A stretch of DNA of 64,000 nt from Patiria miniata (GCF_015706575.1 NW_024037047.1:7258632-7322631); one strand, 5' to 3'; shown: positions 42,505 through 55,016, numbered from the stretch's first letter. Numbers and translations: made by a program. The notes: a model not told the origin generated them from the sequence alone.

Positions 42505-45500
42505 TACCAGCCGTCGAGTATGAAGGGCGCGCTTTTGTTCGACGAGATAGGCATAAGTTCTGAATGATACTTGCTGCTGAATAACATGCAATTCAATATA
42601 AATTGCACTCGAACGTTGTCATTAGCAATCCACGTACCTCAATACTGGTTACTGGTAAAGCAGACCTTCAAGTTTGGAAGAAATCCTTCGAAAACGTCTC
42701 CAAATCTATGTATTTATATCAATTTCTAGGAATGTACGAAAGTTGTCATTTCACGAGTAGTTGAACAATTATATCATCTAAGTATATTCCGAATTTCAGC
42801 TTAATCTGTTGGTGCTAAAGCTTGTGGTGCAGCTTAAAATATCTCTAAGGAAAATCTCGACGAGTATTTTTTTCGACCCAACCCACTTGCATGGTTTTCA
42901 TAGCGCCGTAGGTCTTACGGTTGACCAATTTCGGCGTGTCACAGCTGTCACAAATTGATGCTGTTTTTACCCCAGACACCGCATACAAAAACAAACGCTA
43001 ATGTAACGCACATACAGGCACCAGACTATTCCTCATTTGCATACGTGTTCAAAAATCTTGCACTTGCAAAATAATGATCCAAACCAGGATGAGAGGGCAG
43101 GTAGTGGTGGGCGCGTACTGCTCGACACCCTGCGGACGAGGTTGTCGTAGGTCAGGTAGCCACTAGCGCTGCGCGCGGACTATATAATACGTCACAAGTT
43201 TCGGAAAAAGGAGGAACGCATCCCTTTTCCGAAAATGACCGAAGTTTGCCGAATGTATTTCAAGGACAATCTCAGATAGCACTCGTGTATTTCTGGGTAT
43301 AAAAAGGTTTTATTTGAGTTCCTTGCTTTTAAAAAATTTAGAAATTAAGTTGATAATTAATATTCATAAACTGCATCAAGAAACTTAAAATTCAATGACG
43401 ATTTCTTACATCAACATAACAATAGTACGCTCTAACTGACCTGCTAAATATTTCGTTGAACTCATCTCGGTTTAACTACAAACACAATTTGGATGGTGAA
43501 CTAAAATATCGATCCCACCGCTGCCACCAAAAACTGTAACGAGGAGATATTTTCTGATTGGTCAATATTATTATAAACACATGCCGTCTGTTGTCTAGGT
43601 CTACCTTTGAAAATCAGTGCGAGAATTGACGGCCTGGTATTTCTTCAGTGATCTTTAACCTGGGGCACATCTACGTTTGACTGGGGGCTGGGGGTATACA
43701 CCATCTTTTCCCGAAGAAAAGATTACTTGCAAGCGAAAACTCAAACTAAGATAAGCGCAAATGACGATGCAATAACACAGATTGTATTCAATGAAATTTG
43801 TTAAACGGTTTTCGGGTATAAAACAGAGGAAATTCCAGCAATGATAGAATCATAAAAATAATACACGGTGGCAAAATACAGGCTTGAACTCAGCTTACTC
43901 ATTGAAAGTTATTTCAGTTTTTAAAACATCTCTTGCCTACAACGACATCTTGGCCTATAACATTGAGATACAGTACATCTTTAATAAAACGGTAAATGTT
44001 AAAAACTGACTACATGTGTAATACATATCGGAATAAATGTGTGCTTGGCCGGTTTTATACACGTTGATATTAAATGACCCGAGCGGAAGGCGAGCTGGTC
44101 ATAATCAGCGTCCAGACTCCAAACCGGTCTTAAACATAAAATGTTTAACCGGCCAAGCACATATTTATTCCCATTCATAAATACCTTTTCGGTCAAACAG
44201 TAACAACAAGACAAAAAGTATAAATTTCCAACGATTCTGTTCAACAAGTTTATTTCATGATTTTTGAAACACCCCTCTGGCTATGTTATGGTATGTGCCT
44301 CTCGTGAGTAGTCATAAACAACTCCTTATATGGAGATTGGCGCGCGCGTTCCGCGTACTGTGCGATGTGGCGCAGAACGCAGCTGTGCCGGTGTTACTGG
44401 TATTATTGCGCATGCCTATTAAACCGAGGAAAGTGAGTCCAAATTGTATGTGACACCAGAAAAGTGTTTAAGACCAGCCAGCCGGTGTTTTATCATCCGT
44501 TTAAGACCGGCCACGTGACGGTCTCTCGACCAATAGTAATGGGTAAGCTGTCTGAGGTATTTATAAATAAAAATGAATACGTAAACTACACGACTCCCGT
44601 TTTCTTAGAAATCAACAAGCTCCCTTATGTGATATTTAACAATGTCAGTGTCACCTCGTCCAAATTGTCGGTTGGTGTAATAGCGAGATTCTGTCCCCCA
44701 CAATAGGCATACCATTAGACTCATTCATTTAGTTACGTCACTGATCAACAAAGCTTATACTAAAACCACTTGTCTATATTTTGTGATAGAGTACCGAAGG
44801 GCGCCGCATATTTTGTTCCACGCGCACAGCTGAAGTGTGTGAAGACATCAGCTGCGAACCAGAGTGAACCAGAACAATGACAGCTGACGTCACACTTCGG
44901 TGCTCTGTAGCAACATAACTGTACAAATTGACAAACTACTTAGCCGTTTCATCGCAATGACCTGTCATAATACCCCACGTTCGATGTGTTTGTTTACAAG
45001 ACGGCTGCAACAGTTTCCCTTACTTTAATCACTGATCCCGAACACAAGGAGTAACGACTCTGCCAAACTCTTGGTTAGACGCGTGATATTAAACGGCCCG
45101 CACAGGTTTTTTTCTATATTTTTGAATATTCATGATCCTACGTTTTTGGCCTTTATTATGGAATTCTGATAAGTGATAACTACATATTAACCATGTTAAT
45201 GCCGAGCACTATATCTTTAGCTTTAAAATGAACTATGAAATGTCACTTTTATTTCATCGGTTCGGGACCACATCTCTCAAAAACTTTTTAATGAAAGCCT
45301 AATTAAAAACGAAACTTGGGTAAACGGTGTTCTCCTCGAAAGTTGACGTTTATTTCCCGGGTAAATACTTCATCTATGACGAAAAAACCTGCACAATAGC
45401 ATCTGTATATCCTGAAGTATTTATACTTTTAAACAATTTTGGAACATTTATATCTTACATAAGGAGTAGTTTTGCTTTCAGTTTTATGAAAGTTTTATGA

Positions 45501-45660
45501 AAGTTTCCGTTTCGCGTCTAACCAATTAAGGCAAGTCCGCTCAGTACATTTTGTACTAGAGCTCAGAACAGTCGTTTATCCTTGTGTGTAGGATCCGTGC
45601 TTTAATAAAGCATGTTTAACCTATTTGGACGACTACCGACACAAAAGCTGACTACCGACG
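42505..45660. other. Gene-free stretch between FMO-B unit and FMO-C
   Basis: Up to about 43700 this is rearranged duplication sequence. Beyond that no gene is recognised. An inverted pair at 44029-44057 and 44144-44172 (CGGAATAAATGTGTGCTTGG, complement at right) marks a small foldback of about 144 bp, and related 'aagaccggcca' words follow at 44470-44515. Short frames here (44464-44706, 44247-43999) have no domain. Confidence 0.4.
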
Positions 45661-45989
45661 CCGAAACACACAAAAGGCAATATCGTTGTGGTTGGCGTCC
45701 TACTTTGGGCCAACAGGCCATACCTAGTCGGCATCAGAACCGACTGCCAAAGCCACGGTTGATATGTCTTCCGTATGTTCCTTGAATAATAAAACAATTT
45801 ACATTAATATTCCATACGTTAATGCAAGACCAAGCCACCATCACAGCTTCAAAACAGAGATACACGAACAAGGACACCGTGGTGCTAAGCGTCTATTTTC
45901 AGGCCAAAAGTTCACTTTGAGAACCATCCAAAGCATGTTGACCCACCCAAAGCCACTGCAACGGAGCAACTCCAGTTAACAGTCCCTGC
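45660..45989 (-). repeat. Degenerate C-terminal reiterations downstream of FMO-C
   Basis: Two decayed units resemble the end of the FMO coding exon: near 45665-45720 ('ggcaatatcg', 'ttggcgtcctactttgggcc') and 45835-45905 ('caagccaccatcac', 'gctaagcgtctattttcaggcc'). The true exon end follows at 45990 with the same order of landmarks. The arrangement parallels that beyond FMO-A and FMO-B. Confidence 0.45.
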
Positions 45990-47831
45990 TTATATCAGAA
46001 GCCAAGCAGCCACAACCACAAACACAGAAACACATATAGCAATGACAATGACGTGATGGCTTGCTTCTTCTTTTGGGCCAATGGGTCTTGTCTTCATTGG
46101 CTTCAGGACCCGATCCCAAACCGTGTTGATGGCCTTCCGGGCTTCACCATTCTTCCCAGGACCCACCAATCGAAACTGGTATGGCACTAGGGGTCCGAAC
46201 AAGCACCGGAGAGTCAGCACGGGATCGGTGAAGAAGAGCTTCAGGAAATTCGGCTCGACTCCGATCTCAGACGCCAGATTGATGCAGTAGGCTTGGGGAT
46301 CAATGTGTCGGTGGTTAGGTAAAAATTCAAGCTTCATGGCTTCGTCGGTCGCCTTCACCTCAGCCTCCATATCCGGCTGGGATGGTAGCTCAGCCAACCC
46401 TTTGAAAACCCTCGTAGCCCAGCGAGCCTGCAGCTCGATGCACGGGATGACTGCGCCTAAGGGTCTGATGGCTCCGTTGAGCGACAGCGTATTGTGCTTT
46501 AGACCTAAAGGAAACACCAACTTGTACAGCGGCAGGCGGCCATCTTTTATTTGCAGTGATTGGCAGTCATCAACCTCCAAGGGCAGCGTGTCCTTGTATC
46601 CGGTGGCTAAGATGACGGCAGCGATGTCCTCCTCGGTGGTACCGTCTTCAAACACCACGCCCGTCTTAGTGAAGCTTGCGATGTTTGCCTTGATAATCAC
46701 AGTGCCGTTGAAGATACAGCCCGGGAGGTCCTCAGTAATAAGTGGATCGCAGGCCGTCAGACTGTGAGCCGGCATCAAAGAATGATAAAACATCTCAAAC
46801 TGACGCTTGAGGGATTTCGTATAAAGATTCAAGAATAGGCTCGCTGGGATCCCGTACCATCTTCTGAAAAACTGAAGATCCCATGGCATACCGTAGTCTC
46901 CAATGCGACTTGTAATCCATGCGCCACGTTTGGTGCTCAGGTACACCTGTTGCGTTGATATAAAAGAAACTAGTTAACTTCGAAATAATGATGACCATCG
47001 GCTCATGCTCAATGTTGAGCACGATGAAAGAAAGAATTCCTGTCCCGAAACGTAGACACTTATTAAACTAAACCCTAATTACTAAACCCTTAACAAGTAA
47101 ATTGTACTATGAACTTTCATCCCAGCATGTGAAAGTTTGACCTAATATTAAATCTTATTTTAACAGCTGGAGGAGATTTACAGCGTTCCTACCTGTGATG
47201 CCTGACGGCTGATGTCTGTAGCTGCATCTGCTGCTGAATCACCAATCCCAACCACCACCACTCGCTTGCCTTCGAATTCCTCCGGCCTCCGGAAAGCCTG
47301 GCTGTGAAAAATCTTCCCTTGGAACCCCTCAAGGCCAGGAAACTCTGGGATGTTAGGGTTGTTGAGCATCCCAGTGCAGATCATCACAGTATCAAACTCC
47401 TGGCTAGTCTGTCTTGCCGCTCCCTCCGCTTGGGTAGTGACGACCCATCGCCCAGTAGACTCGTAGTCTGGCGCCTGGGCCAAGCGGGTCACTCTAGTCG
47501 AGAAGCGGATGTGCTTCTTGAGGCCAAACTTGTCGGCGTACATGTCCAGGTACCTCTTCATGTAGCTGTTGTGGAGAAAATTTGGCCACTCGTCGGGAAA
47601 CAGGAAGTCGCTGAAGCTCATGCTCTCTTTGCTGGTGTTGGTGGTGGTCGACCTGTAGACCGAGGTCGTTACCTCGTGTTTGCTGTTTTCGCGATAGTTC
47701 CAAAGACCACCCAAGTCATCTGACCTCTCAAAGCAAGTTGGCTGAAGGCCTTCGTCAAGGCAGCACTTGACTGCTGCTAGGCCAGAAACCCCACAGCCGA
47801 TAACGGCAACTGTCTTTCTGCTGTCTCCCAT
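45990..47831 (-). CDS. Flavin-containing monooxygenase, FMO-C
   Basis: Exon one 47831-47193 (213 codons) and exon two 46946-45990 (318 codons and stop) are joined across a 246-bp intron at CAG|GTAGGA and CAACAG|G in phase 0, giving 531 residues. It has the FAD motif GCGVSG (12-17), GGLW, FSDFLFP, FMO fingerprint FQGKIFHSQAF, ATGY and a terminal anchor (VIVIAICVSVFVVVAAWLLI). Oddities: the NADPH motif reads GIGDSA, where the other three copies have Asn (GIGNS); exon two carries one extra residue (VDDC for VDC); and exon one is about 97% identical to FMO-D while exon two is only about 80%. Parts of exon two match A and B better than D. The ATG at 47831 follows TTTACAG, so the upstream open codons are probably intron. 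The gene looks intact, but the Asn-to-Asp change could alter cofactor use (inference). Confidence 0.92.
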
Positions 47832-49012
47832 CTGTAAAGTCAATGAGTAGCATTTGGTCAGGTATGTTGACGAGAATAAGATCAGGGATTTAACATTTGG
47901 ACAGAACCATGGATCCGATTCCGAATTCTGAACTGTTCCTCGTGTGTTTAATACGCAAACGTAACTTTGTGTTTCAGTTTCGATGTACAATTTTGAAACA
48001 TCTGAGGTCAGACTCCCACTGAATGCGTATTTCCAGAAGATTCTGAACAAATTTTTAATAGAGATCGTACAAAATTACATTTTCGTGCTTGGTGATGCTC
48101 TGTTTTTAATACACATTTCATGAAGTATAGGTTTTCCCTGCAATTTAAAACGTTTATCATTCGAATTCACTGTTTCTAATATTCAAATTCGTCGAGCAAC
48201 ATCGATTTAGTGCACTTCCGATGTTTAATTAGGTCTTTTGTCAGACAATTTGAACTGCAGTTCAAGCAAATTCAAACAATGAGCATACGTTTTCGTCCCG
48301 GAATATTCGATTTCGTCTCGTCTACGCCAACCCTTGTTATTCAGAAATCAAATTCGTCTAATTGATTTATATATATATTAGACGAATTCGATCCCTGAAT
48401 GCTGCCATTATGCAACAGCTTAGACGAATTGTATCTGTAATGACGAATATTCTCGACCCGGTGACTAAAGAGGGTGACCAAACTTTAAAATTGAATGGTA
48501 AATGACTACATTGGTTTTGTTAAAAGCGTGTGACATTTTTCGTGGATGATATTGAATGTGAGAGTTGGTGAATTTGAATGAAAAAGCTTTTAAAATAGCC
48601 GGGAAAACCTATATTAATTTGCTTTTCGCGCATTTTTGTTTTGTGTGAAGCAACAAAATTGCTGTAAATCGTTATAAGAAGGGCGCATAACAAGGTACGC
48701 TGTTAAAGTTTCGGCTAAAGTAGATACCATACGTTTTGCATCATCAAAGGCACAATTCCCCCAAATATACAGTACATGTGTCCTAATTGATTTCTACTAT
48801 ACTCCGTCGTGGTACAATGTACATACAGAAGGAGTCCATATGGGCTCCGTGCGCTAACAAAAGAGGGCGCGTTTTTACCTCTTTTGAGAGCTCCGTGGAT
48901 GGGACACACAGCGTGAGCGTACTGTACTGTACTGGTTCGCGCTCGATGTATGCGCGACTTCCTAAAATGTGCAAAAGCTATAGCCACCGCGTCTTCGCGT
49001 GAGCGTCAGGCG
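47832..49012. other. Upstream flank of FMO-C
   Basis: The first about 50 bases (with the acceptor-like TTTACAG) and 48640-48730 match the FMO-D flank (62542-62700). The intervening 47885-48640 has no counterpart there. That block contains three ATTCGTCTA/TAGACGAAT words near 48350-48430 around a TATATATA run. No gene is seen. A 5' non-coding exon is likely but not placed. Confidence 0.4.
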
Positions 49013-49502
49013 CACTGATCTCTATATAAAGACTGGATAGCGGATATGCATACAACATTCACACAGTAGACTTTGCATATTGACTAATTCGCCCCCGGTC
49101 TCACGAAGATGGCCGCGTATAATACGAACGTTCTACGCGTACATACAGCGCGCGTTGTATCAACAGTTGATGCGCATTTTGGTCACGTACACATATTATG
49201 ATGTTCTAAAAGGAACACATTTCCGTAGTGATTATTATTTCAAAAACGCCGAAAAAGTGATTTGCGGCATTATAAAAGTAACCACTACGTTAGAAAAATT
49301 GTGGTAAACCTTGGTCAGTTGGTCAGTGGTGGTGGCCAAAATATAAGTCAAGTGAGCCGCGACGTTACAAAAGAAATCAAGCTGTCTATAAAGACGGCAA
49401 CTTGTCCTTTGTAGATCACCAGCCGGTCTCACCAATATGGCGTCAAATTCGTACATTGTGCGGCTCTTTATTAGCTATCCAGTCTTTATATAGAGATCAG
49501 TG
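49013..49502. mobile_element. 490-bp hAT-type MITE
   Basis: Terminal inverted repeats of about 29 bp begin CACTGATCTCTATATAAAGA. A perfect 8-bp duplication GTCAGGCG flanks it at 49005-49012 and 49503-49510. An 8-bp duplication and CA...TG ends are hallmarks of the hAT superfamily. The interior has 'ccggtctcac' and 'atggc' words in both halves and no transposase. Confidence 0.85.
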
Positions 49503-49510
49503 GTCAGGCG

Positions 49511-50189
49511 TCGCGTTACGTCAGCGCGCGAAAACGTTCGAATTCAACTTGTGATGGTCTCCGAGACTAATCCCCGCCTCCAATAACTTTGGATACATTC
49601 CAAATACGCTGTGGATGGATCAGGATCCAGTCTAGGTCACCTCAACTCTCTTTTTCTGGCCGTTGATGGGGTACTTGTGCACGGAGCCCATAGGCCAGCC
49701 CACTTGACAACCCAATAATTCTAGTCATTCTAATATTTGCCAAATGTTGCTGAAGTCATTTTGAATAACCAGATGAATGAGATTTCCCCTCAAAAGCACA
49801 TAAATAAGCTATATATTGCCTAAAGATTGCTTATTTCTTCACTCAGATCATTTTACGATTGTGAAGGTTAAACAAATACTAAAACAGGAGAATTCAAAAT
49901 TCCATTTTACATGCAATAATAAAAAATATGATTAGAAAGAAATAAGCGAAATATTTGAAATCGAACAATAAAGGATTAGACTGAAGAAACTCATTCAGGA
50001 ACCGTTTATATACGCGTTAAAGGAAAACTCAAAAGTGCATAAAAATACACACACGGGACCATGTAGGTTTGCCTATTATGCAATGTACAATAAGCAGTTT
50101 CGCAGTTGCTGTGTATGTGTACGCAACGTCAATCGAATCGCACATGTGCAGACTAGTTAAAAGGCCCACAATTTCCCACGCCGGCCTAA
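49511..50189. other. Gene-free stretch
   Basis: AT-rich sequence with no gene, RNA or repeat boundary that I can support. Confidence 0.35.
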
Positions 50190-50560
50190 TCAAGATTTGC
50201 ATAAAAGCATTTTGTGGAGCATTAATGAGGGTTTGCAAAAAACAAAAGCACAGGACTGTCAGCTTGTGTTTTTGTGACATTCGGATGAAATGGGGCCATA
50301 ATAGCTTATTTTCAAAATGGCGACGGGCTTCAGGACTATTTTTGTGGTGATCATCTTCGGATGGAAATTTCTCCCACAAGTCATCGAATTACCCAAAACA
50401 AATTGTTCAAAAAAATGACAGATGATGAAATAAGCTTAAATTTGATGCACGTCTTGAACACCTCAGAGAGTTGTGAGTACATGTATTTTTTATAATAATT
50501 TAGGTGCGCGTAATTACCACTTTATAGGTCTGTGGCAGTCTACTGGTCTGCACCCTTATT
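50190..50560 (+). repeat. Interspersed repeat family member
   Basis: Same family and orientation as 22650-23110 ('caagatttgcat', 'aaatggcgacgggcttcagg', 'gatgatgaaataagctt', 'agagagttgtgagta', 'tactggtctgcaccctt'). The 93- and 116-codon frames on its two strands come from this repeat. Confidence 0.65.
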
Positions 50561-50575
50561 GCAGTTCGCCCACTA

Positions 50576-51225
50576 CCGGGTGTTTCAAAAAAAAAAAAGG
50601 AAACCCAACTTCAAAGAATGAGTATCGGACAGACGATATGTTTACTGGCTATAAAACTGGTATCATCTGAAAGCGTAATCTCTATGCTTTTCAATGAAAC
50701 TATGTTTAGGTTTTCTGAGTCATGCAACAGTCAGCATCATTGTCTTGAAAACTGGGTGCAAAAATGCAGTTGGTTCATTTCCTTAAAAAAATAAAACCTC
50801 TGGGCACGGTGTGCCTATTGTTACGGAACTGTCTGTGAAATGGCTTGAATGTTAATCCTCGGGAAAATGGCACATTGTTTTGAACGTGGCTTGGTCAAAA
50901 CGAGAAATTCATGACAAACAATAAAATCCAGTTTTGAATCCAACTCAACTTGTTTTTTGTTTTGTTTCTTTTTATGCACTCGTGTCCTCTTCTTGAATAC
51001 TTATTCTCATGCACACCATGCCTATTGTGTTTGACATGAAAGTGAACCAACTGCAATTTTGCATCAAAACCCCATGACAGTGACCCTGGAAATGGAAACA
51101 ATTAAGGTATCATTGAAAAGCATAAAGATTACGCTTTCAGATGATACCAGCTTTATAGCCTGTAAACATTTAGTCTGTGCATACTGGTTCTTCAAGTTGG
51201 GTTTCCTTTTTATTGAAACACCCTG
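50576..51225. mobile_element. 650-bp foldback MITE with TA target
   Basis: Ends CCGGGTGTTTCAA and, inverted, CAGGGTGTTTCAATAAAAAG. TA lies on both sides (50574-50575, 51226-51227). The inverted similarity extends for more than 100 bases, including 'tggtatcatctgaaagcgta' near 50658 and its complement near 51130. It is non-coding. Its ends resemble, but are not the same as, the 3030-3544 family. Confidence 0.75.
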
Positions 51226-51227
51226 TA

Positions 51228-52165
51228 TAGTGCACAAGATATGATAACAGTTCACACGTATCAACCAAGACAGAAAATACATTACTCTTTGTGTGGCAAA
51301 ATGCTCCATTTACACAATCCCGGACATGCACTTTCCCCAAAGGTATGTCAAATAAACTTACTGTCAGTATTCAGCTATAAAGAACAGCCTGAGTTTTCAG
51401 AACTGCTGAATATTCTGGCTGCAATGTGAGCTGTAACCTTCGAAAACCTCGGCAGGTCGCATACAATAATTGTATCACCATAGATTCTCACTGCCGACAT
51501 GCTTGTACAGTACGCGTATACGTAAAACACATCCCTCCGTCGCGGACTAATCTCAATTTAATTTAGAATCAGCTGACAACTATCACTTTACCCTCGGGTA
51601 TTTCTCATAAAGGAACCAATGATATCACTTATATATGCACCCAAACCTTATAATTAGTTATACCAACATGCTTGAGGGACTGATCATTATGAAACAATAA
51701 GGAACTATTTTGAGGGACGCGTATGCAACTCATGCATAATTCGGTGTGTGCCTATTCGGCCGCGTACGTACGACTTATTTGCAATGGCTACCGGTACATA
51801 TGCTGAAGCCTATTTGCGAACGCGGCCTCTAATGCAAATGATCCTGCCTTTTTATTAGCATGGAGCGCAAGCTAGGTCATCACGTACGTACTAAAACATC
51901 AACTTCCCAATCCTTGACCTATTGTAACATGTTCAGTGATCCATGATCAGAAACCACGTAGCAATTATAGTTACCTGATCTGTCCCATATCTAGCTGGGT
52001 ATAATGCATGCAGTGACATGTAGATTTCTCGCTGCTCTAGTCACGCATGCATATGGCGCCAGTACCCAACAAATTTCGAAACCCAAAAATGCTATAAAAA
52101 AATAATACACTGTAAAAATATGTGAAATGTCATATGCTATTATCGGTACGCCTTCTTTCTTTTGC
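51228..52165. other. Gene-free stretch
   Basis: No gene recognised. The sequence just before 52166 is strongly pyrimidine-rich and ends TTTTGCAG, a good acceptor, discussed with the next entry. Confidence 0.35.
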
Positions 52166-52167
52166 AG

Positions 52168-52338
52168 CCAAATTGACAATCTATACCAGCTAATGTGTTT
52201 GTTGAATTACTTATTAGGGCAACAACCTGAAGAGATGTATGGGGTGGTCTTCAAAAATAATTACAAACTTCTTCCCTTGAAGACTGATGAAGTTAAAAGT
52301 TTAAACATGCATGCCACGTCCTGCAGCCAGTGCACTCA
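52168..52338 (+). other. Exon-like open segment, unknown
   Basis: An open stretch of about 57 codons is bounded by TTCTTTCTTTTGCAG on the left and CAG|GTATAT on the right. Its translation (for example KNNYKLLPLKTDEVKSL) matches no family I know. The duplicate at about 55017-55155 has small indels and a stop, so it is not conserved as coding. This is either a stray exon with a pseudo-copy or chance. Confidence 0.2.
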
Positions 52339-53160
52339 GGTATATAGCTTACCTGTGTAAGCCTACCTGGGGAATATAACGATTTTTTAAGGTTGAGAAA
52401 TGTGTAAAACTAATCGAGATTGAACACAGTATAAATATGATGTCCCCGTGCTCTTCCATCCAGATATGTCTTATTTTCAGGAACAACTTTGACCCTTTTA
52501 TACTATTATGTTTTTATACTTAGCGTATTTTTCGTTCATCTTGTAACAGTGCTGACCTGGCCCTGAACCCTACTCCATACACTACGGTCAAACTCCCATG
52601 AATCACCCCAATTAACTTACCCTGGGAGCTAGCCCGAAAGCCCGGATTGAAATTGTATGCACTTGTTATGTATTGTACATGCCAATGAAAGCTAGATGAC
52701 CGTTTTATACGTGTACGGTCCTGGTACGTGAACTTTAGGCCTGACCCTTCAGACTGAAATGCTAATGCACGTTGCTCTTACAACCGTACACTGTGAGTTT
52801 GAGCGGGAATTGTATAACAGACTGAAGCAGTATTATTTATGCCTTTAACGTCTAACTCAAATTTGCGCCAGTTTTAGTTGAGAGAAAATCAACTCAGATC
52901 TATAAATTAGAATTTACCCCAGGTAACAAGTTCACGGTTGTTGGCTCGGGTATCTCAATACAATATTGTTACATTTTGATTAATTCATCAAATTGAAAAA
53001 AAAAAATACATAGGCCTACTGGCCCATAGTACACAAATCAAAAGTCTTCTCGATATATGTATACACTTCCAAACATTTTGCCTTTTGCTAAATAAACAAT
53101 ATCTGTTATATTTAAAATTATAACTAACTTTCCAACCTATCACGTTGTTTAAAAGGTTTG
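52190..53160. repeat. 1-kb direct duplication, copy 1
   Basis: Matches 55017-56216 over its whole length ('gtggtcttcaaaaataatta', 'tatgatgtccccgtgctctt', 'ctgacctggccctgaaccct', 'gccttttgctaaa') apart from small indels and a 250-bp element found only in the other copy. Non-coding except for the doubtful exon at its left end. Confidence 0.85.
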
Positions 53161-55016
53161 CAGACTTCCAAAACGGAAATTACAAGGAGGGTACTTTTGG
53201 TTCGAATAAAATATACACGATGAATTTTTTAAATTGGGAAAAAAATTGAATCTGTTGAAGAGCACGTACGTGGGATGAACGAAGCCTCCCCCAGCTTAAA
53301 TTTACTGAGAAAAAAATTGAGCCACTTAAAAAAATACCCATGTTGTATCCCCGACCCATACACTGGATACGGTATTTGTATTGGGCCTTTGTGTGTGACG
53401 TCAGGTGATCAACGATGAGGTCGTGAACCAGAACCACACAAAGACCCCCCCCCCAAAAAAAAACCAGGTTCATTTAGTTGTGCTTCAGCAATTGTGATCA
53501 ATTCCATTAAATCGCGTAACAAATGGTCCGCCGGGTCAGGCACCGGTTGCTTTGAAAGCCTATACAAATATCGAATACTGGTTTATTGTGTTGTCGCACG
53601 CAGGGATGCAATAAAAATTGTAAAGCTTGAACTCTCTTTGCCCTGAATATTTGGAAACAAAGCAAACACACCGACAGGCATCTTTTTAAAAATGCATACA
53701 AGCTCATATAGCCTGTTTATTACTAGTACAAATTTACTACAGGGTGGATAAAAAAAAAACCCAAACCGAGATATTTTTGCTTATTTGAACAGAAGTAGAG
53801 CACATGTGAATCAAAGGGAGATATCCTCTGTTAGGGTTGAATCTCCTCTTTGAAATGACACCCTGATCATGTCATTACATTCATGGTTGACTGAGCAGTG
53901 ACCAATTTATGAAAGGGTCTATTTAGAGAATTGCCATTTCCAAAAGTTCATGCGATGTCATGCAGGCACCTGAATGTAATACAGAACATATTTGATTACC
54001 AAAGAGCGCAAGATTTTTTTTAAGTAACTTGAATTTCACACGAAACAATTTCATTAATCTTAAGAAGAATCGTCCAGTTGCAGTTTTAATATGCGCATAA
54101 TTATTTTGATAAAAGATCCGTTGCCCAAGCAACTTTCGAGTTTCACTCCGAAAGTTTATTTCCTTTTTTTCAGTTGCTATTTTCCTACGAAATACAAGTT
54201 ATTCATTTTTGAATTAGACATCTACCGATAAAAATCATAAACGTCTATGAATTATTTCTTCACAACATTCAAGTTATTACCTGCTAGAAATTTAGGCCGA
54301 GTAAAAAAAAATAGTTTCTCGTCCGGGGTTTTTGAAAAAAAGGGAGGAAGCGGGGCTTTGTATTTTTTATTTTTTATTTTTTTCAAGATGACCGCCTTTT
54401 CAAAATGTCCTGCAACCGTTGGTGTTCCACTGTTCAAAGACACTTTTAAAGATGAAAGACAAGTTGTTTGGACAAGAGAACTGAACATGTTTACAGTGTC
54501 ATTTAGAGTTGTATTGGTATTGGTATTTATTTTCCGATGACTTTTTCGTTGTGTTTCTACTACATTTTTCAAAAATAAAAAATACTTAAAAAATCCAGGC
54601 GGCCTCCAAAAAAGGAAGCGGGCGGGGACGAGAAACTTGTTTGTTTTTTTTACTTCGCCTTATTCGGCTCTCGCCAGGGAGGTTAACGCAATTTTTTATT
54701 TTTTTTTGAGAGAGAGAGAGCACGGGGCACGCATCTTTTTTGGCGCATGACTCGACAAGAATGACTTTGTTAAGGCGGACGTGGTTACTGGTAGTCAAGT
54801 GTGATATAAAATGCCGAGTTGGATACCTTTGGCTATGCATGCATTGGGTTCACGGTCTAAAATGTTACAGTATAAATACATTTCATGAATGCATAAATTG
54901 AATGAATATAGGTGTCTGGTGAACATGGGGAATTCACTTAACACATTTCGACCAAGGTGTATTTTTAACATATTTGAAAAGTTAATTTCACCAGCTTACA
55001 GAGATGCATGTATAAC
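53161..55016. other. Gene-free stretch with one foldback end
   Basis: No gene recognised. At 53740, CAGGGTGGATAAAAAA preceded by TA looks like one end of a foldback element of the CAGGG type; its partner end was not found. A (GA)n run lies near 54710-54720, and a C-then-A homopolymer near 53445-53462. The frames at 54247-54572 on both strands are low-complexity. Confidence 0.4.

Larger units (their letters stand above)
23310..43700. repeat. Segmental duplication, copy 2 (FMO-B; insertion-enlarged)
   Basis: Homologous to 12660-21480. It opens with a (GGTT)n microsatellite at 23342-23370 that copy 1 lacks. Insertions absent from copy 1 are at 24408-24927, 26228-27059, 31300-40938 and 41724-42500. 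At the right end the order of blocks differs from copy 1: the 'cctcaatactggttactgg' block (42638 here, 21150 there) precedes the 'ggtctacctttgaaa' block (43599 here, 20737 there), indicating rearrangement after duplication. Confidence 0.8.

Noticed and set aside
47832..48050. 73-codon N-terminal extension of the FMO-C frame (and the shorter one in FMO-D)
   Set aside because: The extension follows an acceptor-like TTTACAG, is not shared beyond about 20 codons between C and D, and has no FMO homology. Treated as intron read-through.
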